Part shown: in pieces, positions 45,747 through 57,800 of the stretch
Numbering within the stretch: the first letter of the stretch is position 1
How the letters are laid out: every line of letters begins with the position of its first letter
Assembly (NCBI GenBank): GCA_037501455.1
Contig: CM074855.1
Location: 37,109,001-37,173,000, forward strand
From: Lantana camara
Lineage: Eukaryota > Streptophyta > Magnoliopsida > Lamiales > Verbenaceae
Length of the DNA: 64,000 nt
Reading direction: 5' to 3'
Position numbers and translations under genes: made by a program
The notes under the pieces: generated by a model
Seen by the model: the letters and a program-made list of their open reading frames with translations, nothing else
What the model was told of the DNA's origin: nothing
The model's database searches: none

Positions 45747-45782
45747 ATCTTCCCCCCTTAAAGAGAATCTGTCCTCAGATTC
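45747..45782 (-). other. polypurine tract and pol-end hairpin, array copy 1
   Basis: Sense TTTAAGGGGGGAAGAT abuts the LTR. The inverted repeat GAATCTG-TCCT-CAGATTC (45765-45782) overlaps the pol stop codon. It is the strand-priming site for plus-strand DNA synthesis in LTR elements. Confidence 0.85.
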
Positions 45783-48700
45783 TATTCCTGTTTCGGAACA
45801 ACTCTAGGTAATATTTCTGCATTTTTTCCTCAATTTCCCAGGTTTGTTCTTCTGTCCCATGTCCTTTCCATAACACTTTATCAAGGGGGATTTTTCGATT
45901 CCTTAGTTCTTGGAATTTCCTATCCAAGATTTCGGTTGGTCTTGCTGTATAAGTCAAGTCGGGCTTTAGAGGAACTTCTTCTATTGGCAAGATGTGGGAT
46001 TCATCCGCAAAGTATTTACGGAGTTGGGATACATGGAACACATTATGTATCCCAGTAAGGTTTGCAGGTAAATCCAAGCGATACGTTGTTGGTCCAACAC
46101 GTTCTATGATCTCAAAAGGTCCTATGTATTTGGGATTCAGTTTTCCACCTTTCCCAATACGGGTGAAATCTTTTCTTGGTGATGCCTTTAAAAACACTTC
46201 ATCGCCTACCGTAAATTCTATATCCTTTCTCCGGTTATCGGCATAACTCTTCTGCCTATCTTGAGCTACTTTCATTCTTTGACGGATAATTTCAATCTTT
46301 TCTCTAGACTCTGCTATCCATTTTCTAATGGTTTTCCTTGTATCCCCTCTTTCAGTTGCTTTACTCTCTTCTATGTCCCAGTATAACGGAGACCTACATT
46401 TCCTTCCATATAAGGCTTCATAAGGTGCTGCCTTGATCGATGCCTGATAACTATTGTTGTACGCAAATTCCACAAGAGGTAAACATTCTTTCCAGTCCTC
46501 TTGAAAATCCAAGGTACAAGCTCGCAACATATCCTCTAGATATTTGATCGTCCTTTCTGATTGACCATCGGTCTGAGGATGTGCGGCTGAACTGAAATGC
46601 AGCTTAGTCCCCATTGTTTCTTGAAGACTTTGCCATAACTGTGAAGTGAATTTCGGATCTCTATCGGAGACTATACTAATGGGTACACCATGCAACCTTA
46701 TAATCTCTTTCTGGTACAACTTTGCTAAAGAATTGACCTTGTCAGTAGTCTTGACCGATAAGAAATGTGCAGACTTAGTTAATCGATCAATGATAACCCA
46801 TATACTATTATATCCTCCTCTAACTTTTGGCAAGCCCGTGATAAAGTCCATGGTGATTTGTTCCCATTTCCAAGTAGGAACTGGTAGCGGCTGTAACTTT
46901 CCTCCGGGTTTCTGGTGCTCCACTTTGACTTGTTGGCATGTCAAGCATCTTTTGACATAGCTAGCAACATCTCGTTTCATTCCATTCCACCAGAAATGTT
47001 TCTTGAGATCATGATACATTTTTGTTCCTCCTGGACGTATCGTGTATCGAGTCTTATGTGCTTCATCCAGTATTTCTTTTCGAGTTGTAGAAGGTACAAA
47101 GACTCGGTCTTTATATCTCAGGATTCCATGGGCATCTATTGTGAATTTAGTCTCAATATCTTTTTCCTTAGAATTGAGACACTTCTTGATCCATTCATCC
47201 TGTGCTTGGGCTTCCCTAAGTTTTTCTTTTAATGGTGAGGATATCACTATATTGGCTAGTCGGGATTTCGAAATGACACTTATGGGTTTACTTTTTCCGT
47301 CTAATGCTGATAGACTGGATTTTCGACTCAAAGCATCTGCCACTACGTTAGCTTTTCCTGGATGGTACTGTATTTTACAGTCGTAGTCTTCCAGAAATTC
47401 CATCCATCTTCTCTGCCTCATATTCAACTCCTTTTGAGTGAATAAATATCTCAAACTTTTATGATCAGTAAAGACTTCAAAAGTTACCCCGTACAGATAA
47501 TGCCTCCATTTAGCTAAAGTGAATACAATCGCAGCTAATTCTAAATCATGTGTGGGGTAATTCTCTTCATAAGGTTTAAGTTTCCTTGAGGCATAGGCTA
47601 TAACCTTACCATTTTGCATTAGGACACACCCTAATCCTTCTTTGGATGCATCTGTATAAACTACATAACCTTCTTTTCCTTCTGGTAAGGTTAATACTGG
47701 GGCAGACGTTAATCTTTGCTTCAATTCTTGAAAACTCCGTTCACACTTTTCTGTCCATTCAAATTTTCCTTGTTTCTTGGTTAACTAAGTAAGAGGCGCT
47801 GCTACCTTGGAGAAATCTTTTACAAACCTCCTGTAATATCCGGCAAGTCCTAGAAAACTTCTCACTTCTGATGGGTTCTTTGCTGCCTGCCAATTCATTA
47901 CAGTTTCAACCTTTGAAGGGTCTACTTCTATTCCAGAACTGGATATTATATGTCCGAGGAAGGACACTCTTTCCAACTAAAATTCACACTTGCTGAATTT
48001 CGCTTATAACTTATGATCCTTTAAAGCTCCTAACACTTTACGAAGGTGTTCAGCATGTTCCTCTGGGGTTCTTGAGAACACCAGAATGTCGTCAATAAAG
48101 ATGACCACGAACTGATCCAAATACGGTCGGAACGTTCGGTGCATTAAATCCATGAATGCAGCTGGGGCATTGGTTAACCCAAAAGGCATTACTACGAATT
48201 CAAAATGACCGTAGCGGGTATTAAAAGCAGTCTTTGGAATATCCTCCTTTTTAATCCTCAGCTGATAATACCCTTGCCTTAAATCCAATTTGGAATACAC
48301 TCGTGATCCTTGAAGAATGTCGAACAGTTCTTCAATATGGGGAAGAGGGTATTTGTTCTTGATAGTCATACGATTGAGTTCTCGATAATCGATACACAAT
48401 CGCAATGATCCGTCTTTCTTTTTGACAAATAACACAGGCGCTCCCCATGGGGATGTGCTAGGATGGATGTATCCTGAAGCTAACAACTCATCAAGTTGTT
48501 TTCTCAACTCTTGGAGCTCGACTGGAGCCATTCGAAAAGGTGTTTTAGAGAATGGCTCAGCTCCAGGGACTAAATCAATTACAAATTCTAGTTCCCTGTC
48601 AGGAGGTAATGAATTCAGATGCTCAGGAAAGACATCAGTGAATTCTTTTACTACCTCTACTTCTTCAATTTTCAGCTGATCTTTGGGCCTATTTAACAAA

Positions 48701-50178
48701 TAGGCAATGAATCCAGTAGCTCCATTACTCACTAACTTCTTAGCTTCGGCAGCTGTAACCAATGATACCGACTCAGATTTTCCTTTCAACCCAGAGCTAT
48801 CACCTTTCCCTAAGGTGACTTCTTTCTTGAAGCAATCCAACTTAGCACTGTACTTACTAAGCCAATCCATTCCCAGAATAATCCCATATCTTGACATCGG
48901 TAATTCTATAAGATCTATCGGGTAGTATTGGGTACCAATCCTTATAGGACAGCGTTTATATCCCCTATCCGTAAAACAAGCTCCCAAAGGAGAACTTATT
49001 TCGAGCATATAAGGCAATGATTCAAGTGGAAAATTGAAATGCGCACATAATTGAGATGCAATAAATGAATGCGTGGCCCCAGGGTCATATAAAGCAATAA
49101 CTGGCGTGTTTAGAATGTGTACCGTACCATCAACAACCTTGGTAGGATCGGGATCCTCACTGCCCTCTATAGCATAAGCACGTCCCTTAACTACTGGTCT
49201 TCCAGGAGTCTTAGCTGGAACCTTTCCTTTATTCCATTGTTTTGGTCCCTTTGGGCATTCTGGGTACTGATGTTCAGGGCTTCCACACCATGTACAGACT
49301 CCAGCTTTCTTATGACAATCCTTCTCAGTATGTCCGCGTTTCTGACAATATTCGCAGACAATCTCTTCTTAAGGTTTTGGGAATGTCGGTTGAGGTCGGG
49401 ACCATGATTGCATCGGTTTCTTTCCTGGATTTGGCTTTGCTGGTCCAGCAGGTCGTTTAGATCCCTGAGTTGGCTTGTAGAAGGATCCAGGATGGCTATT
49501 AGCTATACGAACCTCTTTATGTGTAGCCTCTGTTTTCTTAGCCGTTTCCACAGCCTTAGTATAGATTTCCAACTCAAATGGAGCCAAAGCCCACCTAAGA
49601 TCCGACTTAAGTCCCTTAATGAATCGCTGCGTTTTTCGACGTTCATCATGGAGGATGTGTGGAGCATATTGGATCAATCGGATGAACTTGGCCTCATACT
49701 CAGCTACCGACATATTGCCTTGTACTAATTCCATGAATTCTGCCTCTCGAGCATCCCTAACTATCTGAGGGATGTATTTGTTTTGAAACACTCTGACAAA
49801 GTCTACCCACCTATAATTAACTTGATCTTCTGCCCAAACACGCTTGAAATAATTCCACCAACTTAATGCTGCTCCTTCTAACATAAAAACTGCAAACTGG
49901 ATTCTTTCAGGTTCTCCAGGAGAAATACCCATAGCCTCAAAGATCTTTTCGATACTAGCTATCCAATTCTCAGCTTTTACATCACTTGGTTCTCCAAAGA
50001 ACTTTGGCGGGTTCATTCGTAGAAATTTCTCCAGAGTCTTTTCATTATTTCCCTTTGTTCCATTAGCACAAGTCTGTACTATCTCTTTCAGGGCATCTAC
50101 TAGTTCAGAGTTTTCTCCTGCCGAGGATGCACCTTCTTGTGGGGAAATGTTGTCTTGGGCAACTCTTCGAGGAGACAT
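45775..50178 (-). pseudogene. array copy 1 gag-pol polyprotein, four in-frame stops
   Basis: This is a single 1,467-codon frame from the ATG at 50178 to the TGA at 45775. Rough residues: Gag 1-270 ([22 protein letters not shown]), two zinc knuckles 275-308, protease near 365 ([11 protein letters not shown]), RT about 530-720 with FIDD intact, RNase H about 830-960 (YTDASKEG), integrase about 1030-1290 (HH-CC; D near 1109, D near 1171, E near 1208), and a chromodomain-like tail about 1416-1461 ([11 protein letters not shown]...TWEIEEKM). In-frame stops lie at 49369-49371, 48004-48006, 47977-47979 and 47785-47787 (residues 270, 725, 734, 798). There are no frameshifts. Three of the four fit C-to-T type change at CAA, CAG or TGG codons. 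In related elements the products form the particle, copy RNA to DNA and integrate it. Confidence 0.93.
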
Positions 50179-50725
50179 ATTGATTTGCAGTTGCTTTATG
50201 AAGAATATAATGCATGATGGTTAAGAATGTGTTGCATATAATCACATAAATACATGTTTCAGACAATATCAAGAAGTAGATATCATATCACACAGATTTA
50301 GTAAAGCACAAAATTAAACAAAACAACAAGTAAAAGAGTGCAAAAGTAAAGTACAAACATAATAACAAGTAAAGGTGCAGGAAAATAAAATACTCACTCA
50401 CGGTCCTGCTGGTATCTTGAAGCAATTCTAACTCGTAATGCAATAAGTATGAAAGCAGTAAATGTAGAACAAGAATGTAACTGCAAAAGTGGGTTATATA
50501 TATGCATCAAGTTTGAGAGCTATAGCTACAACTACATAAAGGCAAAATGGGGTGGACCTGATCTACGTCAAGTTACACCCTACAAAGCTCTCAACTCACT
50601 CATCTCCGTCAGGCTAGCTGCGTCAGCTACTACGTCAAAAGGGGAAGGTCCTCTACTGACTGATCTGTACAACCTCCCACTGATACTACTCCTAGATATA
50701 TACCAAGCTCCAGAATAATCCCTGC
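50179..50725 (-). other. spacer between extra ORF and gag, copy 1
   Basis: About 550 bp without a coding signal. Sense GGACC|GTGAGT at about 50401 resembles a 5' splice site, but no convincing acceptor just before gag is visible. How gag would be translated downstream of the extra ORF is therefore open. Confidence 0.5.
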
Positions 50726-51376
50726 CTAATCATGTTGGTCACTATCCACAACCTCACCTCGAATAGGGCTCCAACCGTCACCTTGCTGCTCCTCCTCAGG
50801 CTCCTGCTCAGCCTCTGCCTCACCTCCGGGCTCCTCCTCCTTAGGCTCAGCTGCTGCATCCTCCCCCTGATCCATCATCTCCTCAACAGCCTGTACACCA
50901 GACAGATGATAGGCACCGGCCAGGCGGCTCCGAATACAAGAGTGGTAACGCTGATATAGGGTCCCAGAGGCATTCCTGGAAAGAGTCATAGTAGCTAGGT
51001 CCTGCTGTAGAGTCGCCACTTGTGCCACCAGATCGGCGTTCTCCTGCTCCAAGGTAGAGGTCTGCTGCTGAGCAAAATTCCTACTCACAGCATTCTGTAA
51101 GGCTAAATCAAGATATCTAGCAGACTCCAGCTGATACTCGTAAGCCATCTGAGCCTCCATATAATACGCATCTCGCTCTGACTCAAGTATATGCACTAAA
51201 CGGTTCGGATAAGCATGCCCAACTCTACCTGCTCTACCTCCCCGAACTACATGTCTCGCCCTCTGCCAAGTGTAATAACGCATAGGACTCTCACGACGAG
51301 ATACTGCTATAGTGTGTGGGGCCTCGTACTCCTCAAGCCAGGTATGATGTGCGTTCCCGGGTTCCTGATTCTCCAT
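50726..51376 (-). CDS. extra ORF upstream of gag, array copy 1
   Basis: A 216-codon ORF lies between the primer site and gag, in sense orientation. I chose the ATG at 51376 (MENQEPGN), the first one after the primer site. The first 100 residues are rich in aromatic, Arg and Glu residues. Residues about 85-135 look like a coiled coil (LESARYLDLALQNAV, then TLEQENADLVAQVATLQQDL). The last 50 are strongly acidic (runs of E with A, G, Q) and end WSPIRGEVVDSDQHD. There is no zinc knuckle, protease or membrane segment. I do not recognise the family. Some plant Ty3/gypsy lineages carry additional ORFs of unknown function, so this may be such a protein. It is intact here and broken in copy 2. Confidence 0.65.
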   Translation of the reverse strand: MENQEPGNAHHTWLEEYEAPHTIAVSRRESPMRYYTWQRARHVVRGGRAGRVGHAYPNRLVHILESERDAYYMEAQMAYEYQLESARYLDLALQNAVSRNFAQQQTSTLEQENADLVAQVATLQQDLATMTLSRNASGTLYQRYHSCIRSRLAGAYHLSGVQAVEEMMDQGEDAAAEPKEEEPGGEAEAEQEPEEEQQGDGWSPIRGEVVDSDQHD

Positions 51377-51448
51377 TGCTATATAAAGAAACACTTAAAG
51401 TGAATTCTAAGGTTCAAGTACAAAATGAACATTCTCCCAGCATTTATA

Positions 51449-51468
51449 GGTTAAGTCTCTTCTTAACC
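51449..51468 (-). other. hairpin downstream of the primer site, copy 1
   Basis: Perfect 7-bp inverted repeat GGTTAAG-TCTCTT-CTTAACC, ten bases from the primer site. The copy in unit 2 is at 60531-60550. By position it could belong to a dimerisation or packaging signal; that is inference. Confidence 0.55.
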
Positions 51469-51477
51469 AAACCTGAT

Positions 51478-51489
51478 GCTCTGATACCA
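51478..51489 (-). other. primer binding site, tRNA-iMet, copy 1
   Basis: The minus strand reads TGGTATCAGAGC, a perfect match to the iMet complement core, eight bases from LTR 2. Confidence 0.92.
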
Positions 51490-51497
51490 CCTTAAGC

Positions 51498-54400
51498 TGT
51501 AGCGCCCCCTAACACTACAACTCCCGCACCGTACTACCCTCGAGTGGATGTGAGACCTAGCACCCGAGAAATACTACGGCGAACGGTATAGATAGTACTT
51601 AAGCAGAGTGTAGGGTAAAATGCAGCGGAAAATGAAAGGATTTAAAATTTGCAACAAGCAACGTGATAACACACAGAAAAGTGCATGATATTATAAGGGG
51701 GTAATATAATAGCGTAGTGTACGGAGTTAATGTATTAGACCAATTTATCAGTAATATATACATGATCAGGATTAAATGCTCTTAATCTAAGCCTGATCTG
51801 ATAAATACGACACCTATAGCTTCAAGATACCTCTAGGTGTCGTTATCCTCGCTCCCTGAAATCATGTATTTAAAAACAGGCGAGGTATTAGTCAAAGTGA
51901 CTAAGCGAAGGAAGTATTAGATTTAGATATATATATGGTTATATATATAGATATATATGTATATATAAAATCATAGCAATAGGATATAGCAAATATGATA
52001 CGGTTCATAAGTGAGAAACCCGGATAGGGGTATTTGGAGTTTATTTATAAATGATGAACCGTTTAATAAAAGATTTGTACCGCCTGCAAGTAAGGCGTCT
52101 CCCTCCGATCTCCTTAAAATATTTGTAAAGCAGTACCGGGCTGATCAAGGCACCAGTACTTTAATAAAACTAAATATGATAATAACTCCGCAACACCGTA
52201 GTGTCAGTAGGGGAGCAAACCCTACCGACGATATGTATATATGTGGGAGGAAGCTATCTCTCCCAGGGAGGTTGTCTCCCTTGTAAGTCTCTTGGCGTGG
52301 AGTAACTAACCTCCAGCTAAACCACTACCAAGAGTTGGTGGCGGTCTGTGGCACCAACAATACTCTCGGACCGTTACCTTCCGAGTATTGCTCGACACAG
52401 CTGCACGCTGGGCCCATTTTGATAAATAATAATGATTGACTTGCTTAGTCGGGAATCAGTTCTTAGTATTAATAGGACTGAAATATATAATGTCCGGATA
52501 AGATCCTGATTCCGACTTATTGATATTTTCCTCATAAAGAGGAATATATATATAATATTAATATATATATAGATAGGAAATCAAATAATAGATAGGTTTG
52601 GAAATCATTTTATAATTAGATATAGATATAAACATGATTCCAGTTGAAAATGTTTTAACCCTCACCTAGTCTGGAAATTCAGATAGTGTGGAACGGATCC
52701 CACTGTTCAGTGTTATTGTCGCCTGAAAATAATTACTATTGACTTAGAACTAAGTTCTTATGATTCTAATCATATAATCACATAAGGTTTAAGAAATATA
52801 ACATATTAGAGAATTCTCAAATCATTTAGAAATTATTTTCCCGGTAAAATTTAAATTTCATTTGTTTAAGGGAAAATAATAAATTTATTAGGTTTCATAA
52901 ATTCTTTAACCACTTAAATATTTATAAATCATGTTGTGACCTTACTTAGAGTGTTAGGAATTAAATTTGGAATTTAATTTAACAATGTAAGTTGATTTTG
53001 AAATTATTTTATAATTTTTTTAACTTTTGAATTAATTTGGAAAATTAATTATTTAAAATTCCAAAATCATTTTATAATTAAAATTAAATTAATTTCGAAA
53101 TTAATTAATTAAATGTTGACCAAAAAGTCAAAATTACTATTGAAAACATTTACTATTCAATTTCTTGTGAATTAAACACTTTATAACACAAAATTAAACA
53201 CATAATACACACACTATCACACGAGCACATGAATTTGGTTCAAGAACATTATGAATGTGTTCTTGAGCTCATGAAGATGTTCATACTAGTTCATGATCAT
53301 ATTCAACAAATTTTTGAATTCATATCATATAATTAAATTCAAATGTAACACTTTAATAATAAATTAAATTCAATTAAATTATTCTAAGCATAAATTTAAT
53401 CAAACAAGAACATAATTATTTAAATATACATTCATATTATATCATATCACATTTCATGCATTTAATTAAATAAAATTTCATAATGTAGGCACATTACACA
53501 TAAAACTAACAATTATGCATATATATTATAAAAATAAATTCCTAAAGCATAATTTTATTATTCATAAGCATACTACTAATATTATAATATTAAAAACATA
53601 ATATAAAGCATGAAATAATAAAAGAAAATTGCACCTTAGAGAGAAGAGAGAGAGGGTCACGAGAGAGAGAGAGATTTTGGGAGGTTTTGTGTGTGATTTT
53701 TGTGTTATTCTTCTAAGGGTATTTATAGGTATGTCTTGGGGGCTTATGTTGCAATTAATTTGATGAATCATGTAGTGAATAAGCTAGGTTCATTTATTAG
53801 GGGGTTAAGTGTATACTTAGGTGTTATACTTAGGTGTTTATTTAAGAAATAATTAATTATTTTAGTAATCATGACAAAATAAAAATAATTCTAAAATGGT
53901 AATAAATTCGTAGAAGAACGTCTAGGGTTTAGTTTGAAATGAGATAAATTGCAAAAGAAAGAGAATCGAAAAAGCTTTCTAATGGTTATAAATACTTAAC
54001 GTTTGAACTTCTACATTTAAGGTAGTAGTCGTTCGGGAATTTTGAAAAATACAATAAAATTCATAAACGAAGCTAGAATGTGAATTGATTTCTGAGAAAA
54101 TGTCCATGATTATTGAAATAATTCAAGGATCATTTTGACTGTAATATTGTATACCAAATGTTGGACGGTTTGAAAATTAGTTTTTACGGTATAAATAGTA
54201 CTTTGGGAAAATAAGGAAAAAATTATAAATCGAGTTAGGGTTTGTATTAGAGTTTGGAAAAGATCTTAAAATTCATAAAATAATCCAAGGATCGTAATGG
54301 TTATAATATTGTATAAGAAAAACGTTGGAATTTAGAAATTTCTAATTTAGGGCAAAATTAGGGTTTTTCGGCCGGTTTTGATTTCTACGGAAGCTACGTT

Positions 54401-54828
54401 AAGAATTAGGGTTTGGAAATCATACCAAAATTCATAAAATTTTGCAAGGATTCTATTGAGCCCAATATTGAATAGGTAAAAGTGTTTCGAAAATTCCTAC
54501 AATTAAAGATGAATAGTATCTAGGGACCTAAATGGAATTTTCAACAAACAATTTTAAAAATATATTTTGGAACAATGAAAACTATGATATGAGTTTGGAA
54601 ACTATAGAAATCAGCTTTCTAAGGTTTTTCAAGGTTTAGGTAAAGGTTTAGGGTTCGATGGATGAATAGTGATGTGATTCTCTCAAAAAGGCACAAATAA
54701 AAAATCAGAACATAAATGCACATAATTCACATAAAATGGAATGTGTAATGGACTAAGGCTATAAACGCTTTCCTCTTAACCCTTTACTTACCCGTGCTAT
54801 CCTGATCTCAAAAATCCGGGCTGTTACA
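51498..54828 (-). repeat. array LTR 2 (middle, shared)
   Basis: 3,331 bp. It serves as 5' LTR for unit 1 and 3' LTR for unit 2. It has a TATA box at 53720-53727, donor TAAG|GTGC at 53635/53634, hairpin TTAGTCA-AAG-TGACTAA at 51888-51904, and acceptor TTTCAG|GG at 51856-51858. It is not flanked by GGAGC, which shows it is internal to one insertion. Confidence 0.93.
51856..53634 (-). other. putative leader intron, array LTR 2
   Basis: Same donor, branch-point hairpin and acceptor as in LTR 1. All sites are unchanged in the three LTR copies, while other LTR positions differ between them. Confidence 0.45.
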
Positions 54829-54864
54829 ATCTTCCCCCCTTAAAGAGAATCTGTCCTCAGATTC
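54829..54864 (-). other. polypurine tract and pol-end hairpin, array copy 2
   Basis: Identical to copy 1: G-run next to the LTR, and GAATCTG-TCCT-CAGATTC at 54847-54864 over the pol stop. Confidence 0.85.
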
Positions 54865-57800
54865 TATTCCTGTTTCGGAACAACTCTGGGTAATGTTTCT
54901 GCATTTTTTCCTCAATTTCCCAGGTTTGTTCTTCTGTCCCATGTCCTTTCCATAACACTTTATCAAGGGGGATTTTCCGATTCCTTAGTTCTTTGAATTT
55001 CCTATCCAAGATTTCGGTTGGTCTTGCTGTATAAGTCAAGTCGGGCTTTAGAGGAACTTCTTCTATTGGCAAGATGTGGGATTCATCCGCAAAGTATTTA
55101 CGGAGTTGGGATACATGGAACACATTATGTATCCCAGTAAGGTTTGCAGGTAAATCCAAGCGATAGGTTGTTGGTCCAACACGTTCTATGATCTCAAAAG
55201 GTCCTATGTATTTTGGATTCAGTTTTCCACCTTTCCCAATACGGGTGAAACCTTTTCTTGGTTGGACCTTTAAAAACACTTCATCGCCTACCGTAAATTC
55301 TATATCCTTTCTCCGGGTATTGGCATAACTCTTCTGCCTATCTTGAGCTGCTTTCATTCTTTGACGGATAATTTCAATCTTTTCTGTAGACTCTGCTATC
55401 CATTTTCTAATGGTTTTCCTTGTATCCCCTCTTTCAGTTGCTTTAGTCTCTTCTATGTCCCAGTATAACGGAGACCTACATTTCCTTCCATATAAGGCTT
55501 CATAAGGTGCTGCCTTGATCGATGCCTGATAACTATTGTTGTACGCAAATTCCACAAGAGGTAAACATTCTTTCCAGTCCTCTTGAAAATCCAAGGCACA
55601 AGCTCGCAACATATCCTCTAGATATTTGATCGTCCTTTCTGATTGACCATCGGTCTGAGGATGTGCGGCTGAACTGAAATGCAGCTTAGTCCCCATTGTT
55701 TCTTGAAGACTTTGCCATAACTGTGAAGTGAATTTCGGATCTCTATCGGAGACTATACTAATGGGTGCACCATGCAACCTTATAATCTCTTTCTGGTACA
55801 ACTTTGCTAAAGAATTGACCTTGTCAGTAGTCTTGACCGATAAGAAATGTGCAGACTTAGTTAATCGATCAATGATAACCCATATACTATTATATCCTCC
55901 TCTAACTTTTGGCAAGCCCGTGATAAAGTCCATGGTGATTTGTTCCCATTTCCAAGTAGGAACTGGTAGCGGCTGTAACTTTCCTCCGGGTTTCTGGTGC
56001 TCCACTTTGACTTGTTGGCATGTCAAGCATCTTTTGACATAGCTAGCAACATCTCGTTTCATTCCATTCCACCAGAAATGTTTCTTGAGATCATGATACA
56101 TTTTTGTTCCTCCTGGACGTATCGTGTATCGAGTCTTATGTGCTTCATCCAGTATTTCTTTTCGAGTTGTAGAAGGTACACAGACTCGGTCTTTATATCT
56201 CAGGATTCCATGGGCATCTGTTGTGAATTTAGTCTCAATATCTTTTTCCTTAGAATTGAGACACTTCTTGATCCATTCATCCTGTGCTTGGGCTTCACTA
56301 AGTTTTTCTTTTAATGGTGAAGATATCACTATATTGGCTAGTCGGGATTTCGAAATGACACTTATGGGTTTACTTTTTCCGTCTAATGCTGATAGATTGG
56401 ATTTTCGACTCAAAGCGTCTGCCACTACGTTAGCTTTTCCTGGATGGTACTGTATTTTACAGTCGTAGTCTTCCAGAAATTCCATCCATCTTCTCTGCCT
56501 CATATTCAACTCCTTTTGAGTGAATAAATATCTCAAACTTTTATGATCAGTAAAGACTTCAAAAGTTACCCCGTACAGATAATGCCTCCATTTAGCTAAA
56601 GCGAATACAATCGCAGCTAATTCTAAATCATGTGTGGGGTAATTCTCTCCATAAGGTTTAAGTTTCCTTGAGGCATAGGCTATAACCTTACCATTTTGCA
56701 TTAGGACACACCCTAATCCTTCTTTGGATGCATCTGTATAAACTACATAACCTTCTTTTCCTTCTGGTAAGGTTAATACTGGGGCAGACGTTAATCTTTG
56801 CTTCAATTCTTGAAAACTCCGTTCACACTTTTATGTCCATTCAAATTTTCCTTGTTTCTTGGTTAACTGAGTAAGAGGCGCTGCTACCTTGGAGAAATCT
56901 TTTACAACCCTCCTGTAATATCCGGCAAGTCCTAGAAAACTTCTCACTTCTGATGGGTTCTTTGCTGCCTGCCAATTCATTACAGTTTCAACCTTTGAAG
57001 GGTCTACTTCTATTCCAGAACCGGATATTATATATCCGAGGAAGGACACTCTTTCCAACCAAAATTCACACTTGCTGAATTTCGCGTATAACTTATGATC
57101 CTTTAAAGCTCTTAACACTTTACGAAGGTGTTCAGCATGTTCCTCTGGGGTTCTTGAGAACTCCAGAATGTTGTCAATAAAGATGACCACGAACTGATCC
57201 AAATACGGTCGGAACGTTCGGTGCATTAAATCCATGAATGCAGCTGGGGCATTGGTTAACCCAAAAGGCATTACTACGAATTCAAAATGACCGTAGCGGG
57301 TATTAAAAGCAGTCTTTGGAATATCCTCCTTTTTAATCCTCAGCTGATAATACCCTTGCCTTAAATCCAATTTGGAATACACTCGTGATCCTTGAAGAAT
57401 GTCGAACAGTTCTTCAATATGGGGAAGAGGGTATTTGTTCTTGATAGTCATACGATTGAGTTCTCGATAATCGATACACAATCGCAATGATCCGTCTTTC
57501 TTTTTGACAAATAACACAGGCGCTCCCCATGGGGATGTGCTAGGATGGATGTATCCTGAAACTAACAACTCATCAAGTTGTTTTCTCAACTCTTGGAGCT
57601 CGACTGGAGCCATTTGATAAGGTGTTTTAGAGAATGGCTCAGCTCCAAGGACTAAATCAATTACAAATTCTAGTTCCCTGTCAGGAGGTAATGAATTCAG
57701 ATGCTCAGGAAAGACATCAGTGAATTCTTTTACTACCTCTACTTCTTCAATTTTCAGCTGATCTTTGGGCCTATTTAACAAATAGGCAATGAATCCAGTA

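Noticed and set aside
45992..47386. Plus-strand ORFs of 84-114 codons opposite pol, repeated in copy 2
   Set aside because: They are antisense shadows of the RNase H and integrase frames.
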